Source: Bacillota bacterium
GTDB taxonomy: Bacteria; Bacillota_I; Bacilli_A; RF39; UBA660
Direction: 5' to 3'
DNA: 39,949 nucleotides
NCBI GenBank assembly: GCA_022771715.1
Contig: JALELF010000054.1
Location: forward strand, 1 to 39,949
A program made the translations under genes and the position numbers. Positions 7,244 to 16,609 of this stretch are shown here, piece by piece. Positions within the stretch are counted from its first letter, which is position 1; every line of letters starts with the position of its first letter. Under the pieces are notes generated by a model that did not search any database, was not told the DNA's origin, and worked only from the letters and a program-made list of their open reading frames with translations.

Positions 7244-8204
7244 AATCTAATACTCTGCCAATAAATTCTTCTTTATTAACTCCATTTAAGAATTCCTTAG
7301 CGCTCATTTTATTTTTACCTTCTAGTTGAACTTCAGTAAAAACAATTTCACCATTTGAAACCTTAACTCCAAATCCATTGTCATATATATTAGTTATTTG
7401 TCCATCAAACATAGCAGGAAAATAATTATCAGTTACATAACTATTCCATACTTTTAATATTTTTCCTTCATATAGACAGTAGGCTCCTGGCCAAGAATTT
7501 AAACCTCTTATTTGATTATGAATATCTCTTTTTGTTTTAGAGAAATCTATTCTTTCATCTTCTCTTTTAATTGTAAAAGCAAAAGTTACTTCATCTCTAT
7601 TTTGCTTTGTTCTACTATTTGTTCCATTAATAATAGATGGTAATGTTTCTATCAATAATTTAGCTCCTAATACGCTTAATTTGTCATGTAAACTACTTGC
7701 AGTATCAGTATCAAGAATAGGAGTTTCTACTTGTGAAATAATATCACCATCATCCATTTTTTCATTCATATACATAATAGTGATACCAGTTTTACTGTGC
7801 CCATCCATAATAGCTCTATGAATAGGGGCTCCACCTCTTAATTTAGGAAGTAATGAAGCATGGACATTTATACAACCAAGTCTTGGAATATCCAATATTT
7901 CTTTAGGTACAATTTGTCCATAAGCACATGTTACAATCAAATCAGGATTAATATGCTTTACTTCTTCAACAACATCTTTAATTTTTTCTGGTTGTAATGT
8001 TAGTATAACACGTTTGTCAGCTTCTACTTTAACTGGAGGATGTACCATTTCTTGTTTCCTACCAACCATTCTATCAGGTTGAGTAATTACACATGAAACT
8101 TTATAATTATCATCTAAAGCCTTCAAAACAGGTACAGCAAAATCTGGTGTACCCATAAATATAATTTTCAATTTTTTTTCTGGATTTAATTTTTCTAAAT
8201 TCAT
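7242..8204 (-). CDS. fmt: Methionyl-tRNA formyltransferase
   Basis: This 320-residue cytosolic enzyme transfers a formyl group from 10-formyl-tetrahydrofolate to Met-tRNA(fMet) for translation initiation. MGTPDF is at 17-22. The catalytic Asn-Val-His (113-115) sits in 'CINVHASLLPKLRGGAPI' and the catalytic Asp (about 151) in 'MDDGDI'. A C-terminal OB-like domain follows. Length is as expected; the first 11 residues are a small extension. It begins four bases after the stop of a pilin-like gene and ends the operon. The usual partner def (peptide deformylase) is not next to it here. Confidence 0.96.
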   Translation of the reverse strand: MNLEKLNPEKKLKIIFMGTPDFAVPVLKALDDNYKVSCVITQPDRMVGRKQEMVHPPVKVEADKRVILTLQPEKIKDVVEEVKHINPDLIVTCAYGQIVPKEILDIPRLGCINVHASLLPKLRGGAPIHRAIMDGHSKTGITIMYMNEKMDDGDIISQVETPILDTDTASSLHDKLSVLGAKLLIETLPSIINGTNSRTKQNRDEVTFAFTIKREDERIDFSKTKRDIHNQIRGLNSWPGAYCLYEGKILKVWNSYVTDNYFPAMFDGQITNIYDNGFGVKVSNGEIVFTEVQLEGKNKMSAKEFLNGVNKEEFIGRVLD

Positions 8205-8208
8205 ATAT

Positions 8209-8589
8209 CTAGACCCCTTCTACACAATCAGGTATATTTACATCTGAAACAGGCGCAACTATATCGATTATCCATCCTACAAAAACAGATGTTAAAAGCA
8301 ATAAAACTACTGCAATTAATCTTTTTACAGTTCTACTAAAAGCATTTTTTAAATCATCATCTTTAGAACCGCCTATAACTTGAATAAAATCTACCGCTGT
8401 TAAAACTATAGCTAGTCCAACACCAGCAAACTCCACAAATTTAAATGCGTTCTTAAGCCAAGTGTTTAATTCACTACCAACTGCATCACAACCATCTAGT
8501 ACTTGAAATAAATTCAAATCAAATGCTTTAGTACTCACTGGTATAAACAAAGTTAATAATATAAGTAACATAATAAATTTCTTTTTCAT
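8209..8589 (-). CDS. Small VirB2/TrbC-like pilin candidate
   Basis: This 126-residue protein has a signal peptide (about 1-22), two Cys bracketing the mature protein (C34 and C122), two membrane helices (about 50-70 and 88-112) and a charged loop between them. That is the layout of VirB2/TrbC pilins. Its membrane half aligns with the C-terminus of the Cys-rich protein at 5066-5863. It sits between mraY (48-bp gap) and fmt (4-bp gap), so it is probably co-transcribed with housekeeping genes. The start follows a GTGGTGAT ribosome-binding site. Pilin function is inferred; a small membrane protein of other use is possible. Confidence 0.55.
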   Translation of the reverse strand: MKKKFIMLLILLTLFIPVSTKAFDLNLFQVLDGCDAVGSELNTWLKNAFKFVEFAGVGLAIVLTAVDFIQVIGGSKDDDLKNAFSRTVKRLIAVVLLLLTSVFVGWIIDIVAPVSDVNIPDCVEGV

Positions 8590-8637
8590 ATAATCACCAC
8601 TAACTAAATAATATCATAAATGATAAGTATTTTCAAG

Positions 8638-9630
8638 TTAAATCCATACACCAAAAGATATTGCTGCCATACTTAAAATTAAACCACAAGTCCAAAACAA
8701 TTTAACAATATCTGTTTCATGCCAGCCTAACTTTTCAAAATGATGATGAAGTGGCGCCATTAAAAATACTTTTTTATGGAAATAAATTATTGATATTTGT
8801 TGAATAATCGCAACTAACGTTTCAACTATAAAAACACCCATTATTACTATAAATGTAATTTCATGACTAGTTATTATAGCTACACTAGCAAGAGTCGCTC
8901 CTAAAGATAAAGAACCAACATCACCCATAAACACTTTGGCTGGATATGTATTGAACATCAAAAAGCCTATTAAAGCACCAACTAAGATAAAACAAAATAC
9001 AGCAATATCACCACTACCTTGTATCCCAGTAGAGCCCCAACTAATTATACCTAAAGCCAAAAAGGCAATCGCCGATAAACCACCAGCTAGTCCATCTAAA
9101 CCATCTGTTAAATTAACCGCATTAGAACTTGCTACTAATACAAAAAGTAAAAATACTCCATAAAACCATCCCATATCAATATTAATACCCAATGTATAAA
9201 TAGTTAAATGTGGATCATTTCCACTTTTAATGTATATATAGAAAAATACTAAAGCAATTAATAATTGTCCAAACAGTTTTTGAATTTCTGTTAATCCTTC
9301 ATTATCATGCCTTTTTATTATTAAATAGTCATCAATAAAACCTAATAAAGCATAAAAAACAAAGACAAACAAAACAATGAGAAGATTATTTGAAAATTCT
9401 ATTTTGTTCATAAAAAGCAAGATAATTGCAGTAACTATAGTAGGAATTATAAATATAAATCCTCCCATTGTTGGAATACCTTCTTTTTTCTTATGTCTTT
9501 CTTCTAGAAAAACACTAACCGTTTGTCTTATATTCACTCTTTTTAAAAATTTGATAAAAAAATAGCCAAACGTTACACTTGTTATAAAACCAATCAATAA
9601 AGCTAAGGCTGATTTTGCTAATATTAACAC
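8638..9630 (-). CDS. mraY: Phospho-N-acetylmuramoyl-pentapeptide transferase
   Basis: This polytopic membrane enzyme transfers phospho-MurNAc-pentapeptide from UDP to undecaprenyl phosphate, making lipid I. Diagnostic motifs are GFIDDY, NLTDGLDGLAGG, FMGDVGSLSLG and the HHHFEKLGW loop. I place the start at a GTG (9630) eight bases after an AGGAG, giving 330 residues, close to the family norm. An ATG 14 codons upstream would overlap murE and lacks such an RBS. It starts 4 bases after the murE stop. murF and murD, which usually flank it, are absent here. Confidence 0.96.
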   Translation of the reverse strand: MLILAKSALALLIGFITSVTFGYFFIKFLKRVNIRQTVSVFLEERHKKKEGIPTMGGFIFIIPTIVTAIILLFMNKIEFSNNLLIVLFVFVFYALLGFIDDYLIIKRHDNEGLTEIQKLFGQLLIALVFFYIYIKSGNDPHLTIYTLGINIDMGWFYGVFLLFVLVASSNAVNLTDGLDGLAGGLSAIAFLALGIISWGSTGIQGSGDIAVFCFILVGALIGFLMFNTYPAKVFMGDVGSLSLGATLASVAIITSHEITFIVIMGVFIVETLVAIIQQISIIYFHKKVFLMAPLHHHFEKLGWHETDIVKLFWTCGLILSMAAISFGVWI

Positions 9631-9634
9631 ATTA

Positions 9635-10966
9635 TCATCTCCTAATATATTTAAGAACCGTATTTTTATCACTAAAATATTTTCTTTTATTTTTAATTAT
9701 TTGGTACTCTTCATGTCCTTTACCAAGCAATAATAGTATATCATTTTCATTTAACATTTGTATACCTTTTTTTATTGCTTTCTTACGATTTTTAATAACT
9801 TTATAATTGTCTTTACATACATTTGTTAGCATGTCTTTAATTATGTCATCTGGTTTTTCAAAACGTGGATTATCATTTGTAAATATAACATAATCAGACA
9901 TTTCCGTAGAAATTTTACCCATTACTTCTCTTTTGGATTTATCTCTATTACCACCACAACCTATAATTGTATATATTTTATTGGGATTTGTTTTTCTAAC
10001 ATTAGTTATTATTTTTAAAACAGCATCTGGTGTATGAGCATAATCAATAATGATTAAGTTATTTTTATATTCTATTTTTTCTACTCTACCAACTGGTGGA
10101 TTTAATTCTTTTATTATATCTTTATTATATAGTTTTAGTTGTTTTAAAATAATTATACACGCTGTTAAATTATATATATTGTATTTTCCTATTAATTTAG
10201 TTTCTATTAATTCGTCATTTAAATTAAAAATAGTTTTATCTATGAATAATTCATAATTATCTATTTTATAATCACTTTCTTCAAATCCATAAGTTAAACT
10301 ATTTTCATCTAAAAAGTAACTATAATATTCATCATCAATATTAATAATTGATAAACCATTAGGTTTTAATTTTTTAAATAACAATTGTTTTGCTAATGCA
10401 TAATTTCTCATTGTTTTATGATAATCTAAATGTTCTTTTGTAAGATTAGTAAATATAGCATAATCAAAATATATTGTATCTAATATATTCATGGATAATG
10501 CTTGACTACTAACTTCAATTACTACATACTCATATCCTTTATCTTTACACTCTATAAGCATCTTATAGATATCTAATATATCAGGAGTAGTATTATTTAA
10601 ATCTTTTATCTTCTTGTCTAAATAAAAGCCTATAGTGCCAATATAAGCACATTTCTTACCAACTTTATTTAACGCTTGATATATTAAATAACAAGTAGTA
10701 GTTTTACCATTAGTACCAGTTACTCCAATTAGTTTTAAATCAGATATATATTTATAATAACACCTTTCTAAACATTCTTTTAAACATTCTTTAGTATTTT
10801 CTACTATTACCGTTTCTACAGAATATGAGCCATGTTCCGCTATTACTTTAATAGCACCATTTTTGATAGCTTCATTTATATAATCATGACCATCATGAGT
10901 ATTACCTTTTATAGCAAAGAAAGTATCTCCTTTTTTTACTTCTTTAGAATTAACTTGTAATTTCAT
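9635..10966 (-). CDS. murE: UDP-MurNAc-tripeptide synthetase
   Basis: This 443-residue cytosolic Mur ligase adds the third amino acid to UDP-MurNAc-L-Ala-D-Glu using ATP. The P-loop GVTGTNGKTTT is at 81-91 and the substrate motif DNPR at 365-368. DNPR is typical of enzymes that add meso-diaminopimelate, so a DAP-type wall is likely. I start at 10966, where MKLQVNSKEV matches family N-termini and a GGTGAT RBS is in place, rather than 12 codons upstream. It ends with TGA, and the stop region carries the mraY Shine-Dalgarno sequence. Confidence 0.94.
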   Translation of the reverse strand: MKLQVNSKEVKKGDTFFAIKGNTHDGHDYINEAIKNGAIKVIAEHGSYSVETVIVENTKECLKECLERCYYKYISDLKLIGVTGTNGKTTTCYLIYQALNKVGKKCAYIGTIGFYLDKKIKDLNNTTPDILDIYKMLIECKDKGYEYVVIEVSSQALSMNILDTIYFDYAIFTNLTKEHLDYHKTMRNYALAKQLLFKKLKPNGLSIINIDDEYYSYFLDENSLTYGFEESDYKIDNYELFIDKTIFNLNDELIETKLIGKYNIYNLTACIIILKQLKLYNKDIIKELNPPVGRVEKIEYKNNLIIIDYAHTPDAVLKIITNVRKTNPNKIYTIIGCGGNRDKSKREVMGKISTEMSDYVIFTNDNPRFEKPDDIIKDMLTNVCKDNYKVIKNRKKAIKKGIQMLNENDILLLLGKGHEEYQIIKNKRKYFSDKNTVLKYIRR

Positions 10967-10980
10967 AATATCACCAATAT

Positions 10981-11009
10981 ATATTATGCTTTTAAAAATC
11001 AATTGTTAA
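10981..11009 (-). promoter_or_regulatory. Promoter of the murE operon
   Basis: TTAACA (11009-11004) and TAATAT (10986-10981) are spaced 17 bp, between the terminator of the ribosomal operon and the murE ATG at 10966. The -10 matches consensus at only four of six positions. Confidence 0.5.
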
Positions 11010-11034
11010 AAATTTGTAGTATAAATTATTATAT

Positions 11035-11059
11035 AAAAAAAGATGCTTATTTTGCATCT
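11035..11059 (-). terminator. Intrinsic terminator of the ribosomal protein superoperon
   Basis: AGATGC (11059-11054) pairs with GCATCT (11046-11041), followed by a T-run on the minus strand. The rplQ stop codon TAA (11049-11047) lies in the hairpin loop. Confidence 0.85.
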
Positions 11060-11400
11060 CCCTCTACTAATTCTAATATACAAACTAATGCATCATCACC
11101 ACGACGTTCATTAAGTTTTAGAATTCTTGTATAGCCACCATTTCTAGTAGCATATCTCTTAGCTAAATCATCAAATACTTTTTTAACAGCATCATTATCA
11201 TTATGTAAGAATGCTAATGCTTTTCTTCTTGCTACTAATGATCCATCTTTACCATAAGAAATCATTTTATCAACACATTTACGAACTTCTTTAGCTCTTG
11301 TTTCAGTTGTGTCAATTCTTTCATTCATGATTAAATCTTTAGTAAGATTAGCAAGCATACTTCTTCTGTGTTTATTAGTACGTCCTAATTTTCTATACAT
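11047..11400 (-). CDS. rplQ: 50S ribosomal protein L17
   Basis: This 117-residue L17 has the family start [19 protein letters not shown] and the C-terminal '[13 protein letters not shown]'. It binds 23S rRNA near the peptide exit side. It is the last gene of the superoperon, 14 bp after rpoA, and its stop is in the loop of the operon terminator. Confidence 0.97.
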   Translation of the reverse strand: MYRKLGRTNKHRRSMLANLTKDLIMNERIDTTETRAKEVRKCVDKMISYGKDGSLVARRKALAFLHNDNDAVKKVFDDLAKRYATRNGGYTRILKLNERRGDDALVCILELVEGDAK

Positions 11401-11414
11401 AATATTCCTCCTAA

Positions 11415-12368
11415 CTAATCTTCATCACGGAATTTAAGACCCATTTCTTTAATTTTATCGATTACTTCTTTTAAAGACTTTTTACCTAAATTACGTATTT
11501 TCATCATTTCTAATTCTGTTTTTTCTGTTAAATCTCCTAATGTATTAACATTAGCTCTTTTTAAACAATTATATGCTCTTACAGAGAAGTCTAAGTCATC
11601 AATTGGTGTTTCTAACTTTTTAAGTTTAGAATCTTCTTGTTTAGCATTCATAACACCTGTCATATCTGCTATTTCAGATAAATTAGTTATTATATTAAAA
11701 TGTTCTATTAAGATTTTTGCTCCAAGTGCCATTGCTTCTTCAGGTCTAATTGAACCATTTGTATAAACATTCATGATTAATTTATCATAATTAGCATCGT
11801 GTCCAACACGGGCACTTTCTACTTCATAACTAATTCTGTCAATTGGTGAATAAAGAGCATCAATTGGAATATAACCAAGTTTTTTATTTTCAATATATTT
11901 TTTATTTTCGTTTGAAGGAACATAACCACGACCATTAGCAACAATTAATTCCATATCAAGTTTACCACCTTTAGCTAAAGTAGCAATAACTTGGTCTTTA
12001 TTAACTATTTCTACATCTGCATCAGTTTCAATATCTCCTGCAGTTACTACTCTTTCCTCATTTACACATAAATGAAGTACTTTCTCTTCATTAGTATGAT
12101 TTTTAACAACAATACTTTTTAAATTTAATACAATTGAAGTTACATCTTCTACTACACCTTCTATAGTTTGAAATTCATGCATAACGCCTTCAATTTTAAC
12201 AGCAACTATAGCACTACCTGGCATTGAAGATAACATTACTCTTCTAAGAGCATTACCTATTGTAGTTCCAAATCCTCTTTCTAATGGTTCTAATTCAAAC
12301 TTTCCATAATTATCTTTTTCATAATATTCTGTAATTTTATACATTGGTTTTTCAAAGTTTAGCATCAT
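11415..12368 (-). CDS. rpoA: RNA polymerase subunit alpha
   Basis: This 317-residue alpha subunit has an N-terminal dimerisation domain (about 1-230, with '[17 protein letters not shown]') and a C-terminal DNA/activator-binding domain (about 250-317, with '[12 protein letters not shown]' and '[12 protein letters not shown]'). The alpha dimer nucleates RNA polymerase assembly. It follows rpsK with a GGAG ribosome-binding site and sits in the classic alpha operon position. Confidence 0.98.
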   Translation of the reverse strand: MMLNFEKPMYKITEYYEKDNYGKFELEPLERGFGTTIGNALRRVMLSSMPGSAIVAVKIEGVMHEFQTIEGVVEDVTSIVLNLKSIVVKNHTNEEKVLHLCVNEERVVTAGDIETDADVEIVNKDQVIATLAKGGKLDMELIVANGRGYVPSNENKKYIENKKLGYIPIDALYSPIDRISYEVESARVGHDANYDKLIMNVYTNGSIRPEEAMALGAKILIEHFNIITNLSEIADMTGVMNAKQEDSKLKKLETPIDDLDFSVRAYNCLKRANVNTLGDLTEKTELEMMKIRNLGKKSLKEVIDKIKEMGLKFRDED

Positions 12369-12386
12369 TTTTTCGCTCCTTTCAAA

Positions 12387-12770
12387 TTAGCCACGTGGAC
12401 GTTTTGGTGGACGACATCCATTATGTGGAATTGGTGTTACATCAGAAATTGATGTAATTTCCAAACCTGGTGTTTGTAAAGAACGAATTGCAGTTTCACG
12501 TCCAGAACCTAATCCTTTAACATATACTTCTACTTTTTTCATTCCCATATCAACTGCAGCTTTAGCAGCAGCTTCTGCAGCCATACCTGCTGCAAATGGA
12601 GTTGATTTTTTACTTCCTTTAAATCCTAATGTTCCAGCTGAAGCCCAACTTATTGCATTACCATCTTTATCACTAATAGTTACAATAGTGTTATTGAATG
12701 TTGAATGAATAAATGCTTTACCTTCTGGTACATTCTTTTTAACCTTACGTTTTCTTGCTTTGTAAGCCAT
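12387..12770 (-). CDS. rpsK: 30S ribosomal protein S11
   Basis: This 127-residue S11 has '[13 protein letters not shown]' near the N-terminus and the C-terminal '[18 protein letters not shown]'. It forms part of the 30S platform with S6 and S18, which are also encoded in this window. Lies between rpsM and rpoA as usual. Confidence 0.98.
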   Translation of the reverse strand: MAYKARKRKVKKNVPEGKAFIHSTFNNTIVTISDKDGNAISWASAGTLGFKGSKKSTPFAAGMAAEAAAKAAVDMGMKKVEVYVKGLGSGRETAIRSLQTPGLEITSISDVTPIPHNGCRPPKRPRG

Positions 12771-12791
12771 TTTATAACCTCCTTTTAACGA

Positions 12792-13157
12792 TTATTTCTT
12801 TTTATTAGCTACTACTTTACCTTTACCCTTACGAGTACGAGCATTTCTATTTGTTCTTTGTCCTCTTACAGGTAAACCTTTTTTATGACGAATTCCTTGA
12901 TATGAATTAATTTCCATTTTAGTTTTAATATTCATATTTACTTCACGTCTTAAATCACCTTCAGTAGGATATTTATCCATAGCAGTTCTAATAGCTGATA
13001 CTTCTTCATTTGTTAAATCTTTTGCTCTTTTATTAGGATCAACTTTAGCTTCTTCTAGAATTTTATTTGATAAACTTCTTCCTATACCATAAATATAAGT
13101 TAATGCGATTTCAACTCTTTTTTCATTTGGTATATCTACACCTTTTATACGTGCCAT
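12792..13157 (-). CDS. rpsM: 30S ribosomal protein S13
   Basis: This 121-residue S13 starts [19 protein letters not shown], carries 'TYIYGIGRS' and ends in the basic 'RTRKGKGK' tail that contacts tRNA and S19 in the 30S head. It follows rpmJ with an AGGAGG ribosome-binding site. Confidence 0.98.
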   Translation of the reverse strand: MARIKGVDIPNEKRVEIALTYIYGIGRSLSNKILEEAKVDPNKRAKDLTNEEVSAIRTAMDKYPTEGDLRREVNMNIKTKMEINSYQGIRHKKGLPVRGQRTNRNARTRKGKGKVVANKKK

Positions 13158-13172
13158 AAAACACCTCCTATA

Positions 13173-13286
13173 TTATCCCTGTTTTTGTTTATGTTTTGGA
13201 TTTTCACAAATTACTTGTACTTTTCCTTTTCTTTTAATAATTTTACATTTGTCACATATTGGTTTGACTGATGGTCTTACCTTCAT
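13173..13286 (-). CDS. rpmJ: 50S ribosomal protein L36, zinc-binding form
   Basis: This short gene encodes 37 residues beginning [20 protein letters not shown]. Cys 11, Cys 14, Cys 27 and His 32 form the zinc ribbon of the C+ type of L36. It sits 11 bp after infA and 15 bp before rpsM, its conserved place. An AGGAGG lies just upstream of its ATG. Confidence 0.96.
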   Translation of the reverse strand: MKVRPSVKPICDKCKIIKRKGKVQVICENPKHKQKQG

Positions 13287-13297
13287 TATAATCCCTC

Positions 13298-13513
13298 CTA
13301 TTTTCTATAGGTAACTCGCCCACGTGTTAAATCGTATGGTGATAATTCAACAACTACTGTATCACCTTCCAAAATGCGAATCTTATTCATTCGGATTTTG
13401 CCAGAAACGTAGGCCGTCACAGTGTGTTTATTTTCGAGTTCGACTTTAAGCTCTCCTGTAGTAAGTACTTTAAGTACCTTACCAGTTACTTCTATTACAT
13501 CTCCCTTTCCCAT
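13298..13513 (-). CDS. infA: Translation initiation factor IF-1
   Basis: This 71-residue S1-like OB-fold protein binds the 30S A site during initiation. '[13 protein letters not shown]' and '[16 protein letters not shown]' are diagnostic. It lies 4 bp after map. Confidence 0.97.
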   Translation of the reverse strand: MGKGDVIEVTGKVLKVLTTGELKVELENKHTVTAYVSGKIRMNKIRILEGDTVVVELSPYDLTRGRVTYRK

Positions 13514-13517
13514 TTAA

Positions 13518-14264
13518 TCACCTCTCTGTCAATATTTGATAGCCATCACTAGTTACAACAACCGTGTGCTCAAAATGAGCTGATGGCGAAGAGTCCATGG
13601 TTACAATTGTCCAATCATCATCTAAGATTGCTACATCAGCACTTCCTAAATTAAGCATTGGTTCAACTGCAATAACCATTCCCTTTTTTAATACTGGTCC
13701 TGTTCCTTTACGTCCATAATTTGGAACATCAGGATCTTCATGAACATCAGTTCCGACACCATGTCCAACTAATTCCTTTACTACCCCAAGGTTATATTTC
13801 TTAGCAACACTTTCAACATTATATCCAATGTCACCAATTCTTGCACCTTCTTTGATAGCACTTAATCCCGCAAACAATGACTCTTCCGTATGTTTAAGTA
13901 AATCTTCTAATTCTTTAGAAATTTTACCTACTGGATAAGTCCAAGCAGAATCACCATGATAACCCATATAACAAGCACCAATATCAATTGATATGATGTC
14001 TCCTTCTTTTAGCTTTCTATTTGATGGTATACCATGTACTACTTCATCATTAATAGATGTGCAAATACTACCAGGATATCCATCATATCCTTTAAAAGAA
14101 GGAGAAGCACCATTCTTTATGATAAAATCATTAGCCAATTTATCTAATTCTTTAGTAGTAATACCAGGTTTAATATATTTTTTCAAATAATTATGTGTAT
14201 CTCCTACTATTTTACCAGCTTTTTTCATAAGTTCGATTTCTCGATCTGATTTAATTTTTATCAT
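13518..14264 (-). CDS. map: Methionine aminopeptidase type I
   Basis: This 248-residue enzyme removes N-terminal Met from new proteins using two metal ions. Expected ligands are visible in 'SIDIGACYMGYHGDSAW' (two Asp), 'GHGVGTDVHEDP' (His), 'AVEPML' (Glu) and the final 'HFEHTVVVT' region (Glu). Its ATG overlaps the adk stop by 4 bp. The order secY-adk-map-infA is the Bacillota norm. Confidence 0.97.
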   Translation of the reverse strand: MIKIKSDREIELMKKAGKIVGDTHNYLKKYIKPGITTKELDKLANDFIIKNGASPSFKGYDGYPGSICTSINDEVVHGIPSNRKLKEGDIISIDIGACYMGYHGDSAWTYPVGKISKELEDLLKHTEESLFAGLSAIKEGARIGDIGYNVESVAKKYNLGVVKELVGHGVGTDVHEDPDVPNYGRKGTGPVLKKGMVIAVEPMLNLGSADVAILDDDWTIVTMDSSPSAHFEHTVVVTSDGYQILTER

Positions 14265-14902
14265 ATATTCATCTCTTTTAAAATTTTTTCGATACTATTA
14301 AATGTATCTTCTTTTGATTCACATGATTTTACAATATAAAGTACTTTCTTTTCATCGTAATAATCTAATACATCTTTAACATTATTTAAATATATATTAA
14401 ATCTTGTTTTAAATGATTCAGCATTATCATCACTTCTACTAGAAAGTTCTATATTGCAATTATCACATAAATTTTCGTTTTTAGGAGCCATTTCTTCAGA
14501 ATAAATGTTATATATTTTCCCACATTTATCACATGTAAGTCTTCCTAAAACTCTTTTTAAAGCTACATCTTCTTCAACTTCTATATTAATAACTATATAA
14601 TTATTAAAGAAAGATTCTAAGATTTTTGCTTGATTTAAAGTTCTTGGGAAACCATCTAATACAACAGGTTTATCTTTAATTTCTCCTAATTTTTGTTCTA
14701 ATAATAATGAAGTTGTTTTATCATCAATTAGAATACCTTTAGATATTTTTTCATGAATATCTCTATTAAACTCTGTACTGTCATCTAAGTCTCTAAAAAG
14801 TTGTCCCATAGATATATGAACGTAGCCAAATTTTTCTACTAACAATTCACATTGAGTTCCTTTTCCAGCAGCTGGTGCCCCATACAAAATTATATTTTTC
14901 AA
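14261..14902 (-). CDS. adk: Adenylate kinase with zinc-binding lid
   Basis: This 213-residue enzyme interconverts ATP plus AMP with two ADP. The P-loop is GAPAAGKGTQ (8-17; the second residue is Ala where many have Pro). The AMP region 'DGFPRT' follows, and the lid carries Cys 124, 127, 146 and 149, the zinc-type lid of Gram-positive bacteria. It overlaps secY and map by 4 bp at each end. Confidence 0.97.
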   Translation of the reverse strand: MKNIILYGAPAAGKGTQCELLVEKFGYVHISMGQLFRDLDDSTEFNRDIHEKISKGILIDDKTTSLLLEQKLGEIKDKPVVLDGFPRTLNQAKILESFFNNYIVINIEVEEDVALKRVLGRLTCDKCGKIYNIYSEEMAPKNENLCDNCNIELSSRSDDNAESFKTRFNIYLNNVKDVLDYYDEKKVLYIVKSCESKEDTFNSIEKILKEMNI

Positions 14903-16164
14903 TGTCTTCTACCCTTTCTATAACTTCTACTTAATAGTGTACTTTCGATTTGTTTATAAACCTCTAAAGCAACACCTACTACGATTAAAAGCCCTGTACC
15001 TCCAATTGATACACTCGTTGGTAATTTTGAAAACATCCCAAATAAAATTGGTAACACAGCAATAAGACTTAAGAAGAATGTACCAACGACAGTAATTCTT
15101 TTTAGAACAATTGTTACATAATTAGCAGTTTCATTTCCTGGTCTAATTCCTGGAATATATCCACCACTTTTTTCCAAATTATCAGCCATTTCTTTTGGAT
15201 CAATTTGTATAAATGTATAAACATATGCGAATACAAATATCATAATAACATATAGTATTAAACCAGTAGGTGAAGTATAATTAATCCATTTATTATAAAA
15301 TAATGTAACTGCTTCATTTTTGAATGCAGATACTATTAAACCTATAACAGAAAATAATACAGATACTAAAATAACTGGCATTACTCCTGATGAGTTTAAT
15401 CTAAATGGAATATAATTTTGTCTTCCTAATGTACTAGTTGATTTATTAGCATATTGTATTGGTATTCTTCTTTCTGCTGATTCAATGTATATTACGCCTA
15501 AAATAATACCAACATATACTAGAACAAATAAAGCAAATGATAAAATACCTAAGAATGTAGTTTGTACAGTTTCTGTTATTACTAAAGCTTCATATGCTTT
15601 AACAAACATAATAGGTAAGTTAGATAGTATACCAGCCATGATTATAATTGATATACCATTTCCTATTCCTTTTGCAGTAATTTGATCTCCAAGCCATAAT
15701 AGGAAAGCTGTCCCTGCAGTAAGTACTACTGCATATTCCATGCATGCAAATACATTAGTGTTTCCTACAAATGTGAATGAGAATACAAATCCTTGAACAA
15801 ATGCTAAGAAAATACCTAACACTCTAGTAATTTGATTAATTTTTGCTCTACCTGTATGTCCCTCTTTAGCTAAATCCGATAAATAAGGAACAATTTTTTC
15901 TAATATTTGAACAATAATTGATGCATTGATGTAAGGAGTAACACCTAAAGAAAATATTGAAAATCTCTCTAAGGCTCCTCCACCCATTACATTTAATAAT
16001 TCTAATATGCCAAGTCCATTAATACCAAGATTATCTTTATTAATTCCTGGAACAACTATAGCTGCTCCTAATCTAAATACAAATAAAATGGCTAATGTAA
16101 ACAATATTCTTTTTTGAATATCTCTATTTTTATGATTAAATATTTGCTTAATAGTTGCAAACAT
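14899..16164 (-). CDS. secY: Preprotein translocase subunit SecY
   Basis: This 421-residue membrane protein has ten predicted helices and forms the SecYEG channel for protein export and membrane insertion. Hallmarks are 'LGVTPYINASIIVQ' near helix 2, 'GNGISIIIMAGI' and 'IRPGNETANYV' in the cytoplasmic ribosome- and SecA-binding loop. It starts one base after the rplO stop. Confidence 0.97.
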   Translation of the reverse strand: MFATIKQIFNHKNRDIQKRILFTLAILFVFRLGAAIVVPGINKDNLGINGLGILELLNVMGGGALERFSIFSLGVTPYINASIIVQILEKIVPYLSDLAKEGHTGRAKINQITRVLGIFLAFVQGFVFSFTFVGNTNVFACMEYAVVLTAGTAFLLWLGDQITAKGIGNGISIIIMAGILSNLPIMFVKAYEALVITETVQTTFLGILSFALFVLVYVGIILGVIYIESAERRIPIQYANKSTSTLGRQNYIPFRLNSSGVMPVILVSVLFSVIGLIVSAFKNEAVTLFYNKWINYTSPTGLILYVIMIFVFAYVYTFIQIDPKEMADNLEKSGGYIPGIRPGNETANYVTIVLKRITVVGTFFLSLIAVLPILFGMFSKLPTSVSIGGTGLLIVVGVALEVYKQIESTLLSRSYRKGRRH

Positions 16165-16165
16165 T

Positions 16166-16609
16166 TTATATCACCTCGGCTTTTCCACCAAGCTTTTCTA
16201 TTTGTTTTTGTGCTACTTCTGAAAACTTATGCGCTTTTACTATTACTTTCTTTTCTAAAGTTCCATTTCCTAATACTTTAATTCCATCTAATTGTTTTTT
16301 TACAAGTCCCATTTCTTTTAATAATTCTGGTGTTATAACAGCACCATCTTCAAACTTATTTAAATCACTTAAAGTAATTGTAGCATAACGAGTTTTAAAT
16401 AAAGCATTTGAGAAACCTCTCTTAGGAAGTCTTCTATAAAGTGGTAATTGTCCACCTTCAAATCCTGGTCTTACTCCCCCGCCACTTCTAGCATTTTGTC
16501 CTTTGTGACCTTTGCCACTTGTTTTTCCAAGTCCACTACCAATACCACGTCCAACTCTTTTACGAGTTTTAGTAGCACCGTATGGAGCATAAATAGAATT
16601 TAATTTCAT
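16166..16609 (-). CDS. rplO: 50S ribosomal protein L15
   Basis: This 147-residue L15 has the Gly/Arg-rich start ([19 protein letters not shown]) and '[18 protein letters not shown]'. Its ATG overlaps the rpsE stop as TAATG, so no room remains for rpmD (L30), which normally lies between rpsE and rplO. Confidence 0.97.
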   Translation of the reverse strand: MKLNSIYAPYGATKTRKRVGRGIGSGLGKTSGKGHKGQNARSGGGVRPGFEGGQLPLYRRLPKRGFSNALFKTRYATITLSDLNKFEDGAVITPELLKEMGLVKKQLDGIKVLGNGTLEKKVIVKAHKFSEVAQKQIEKLGGKAEVI

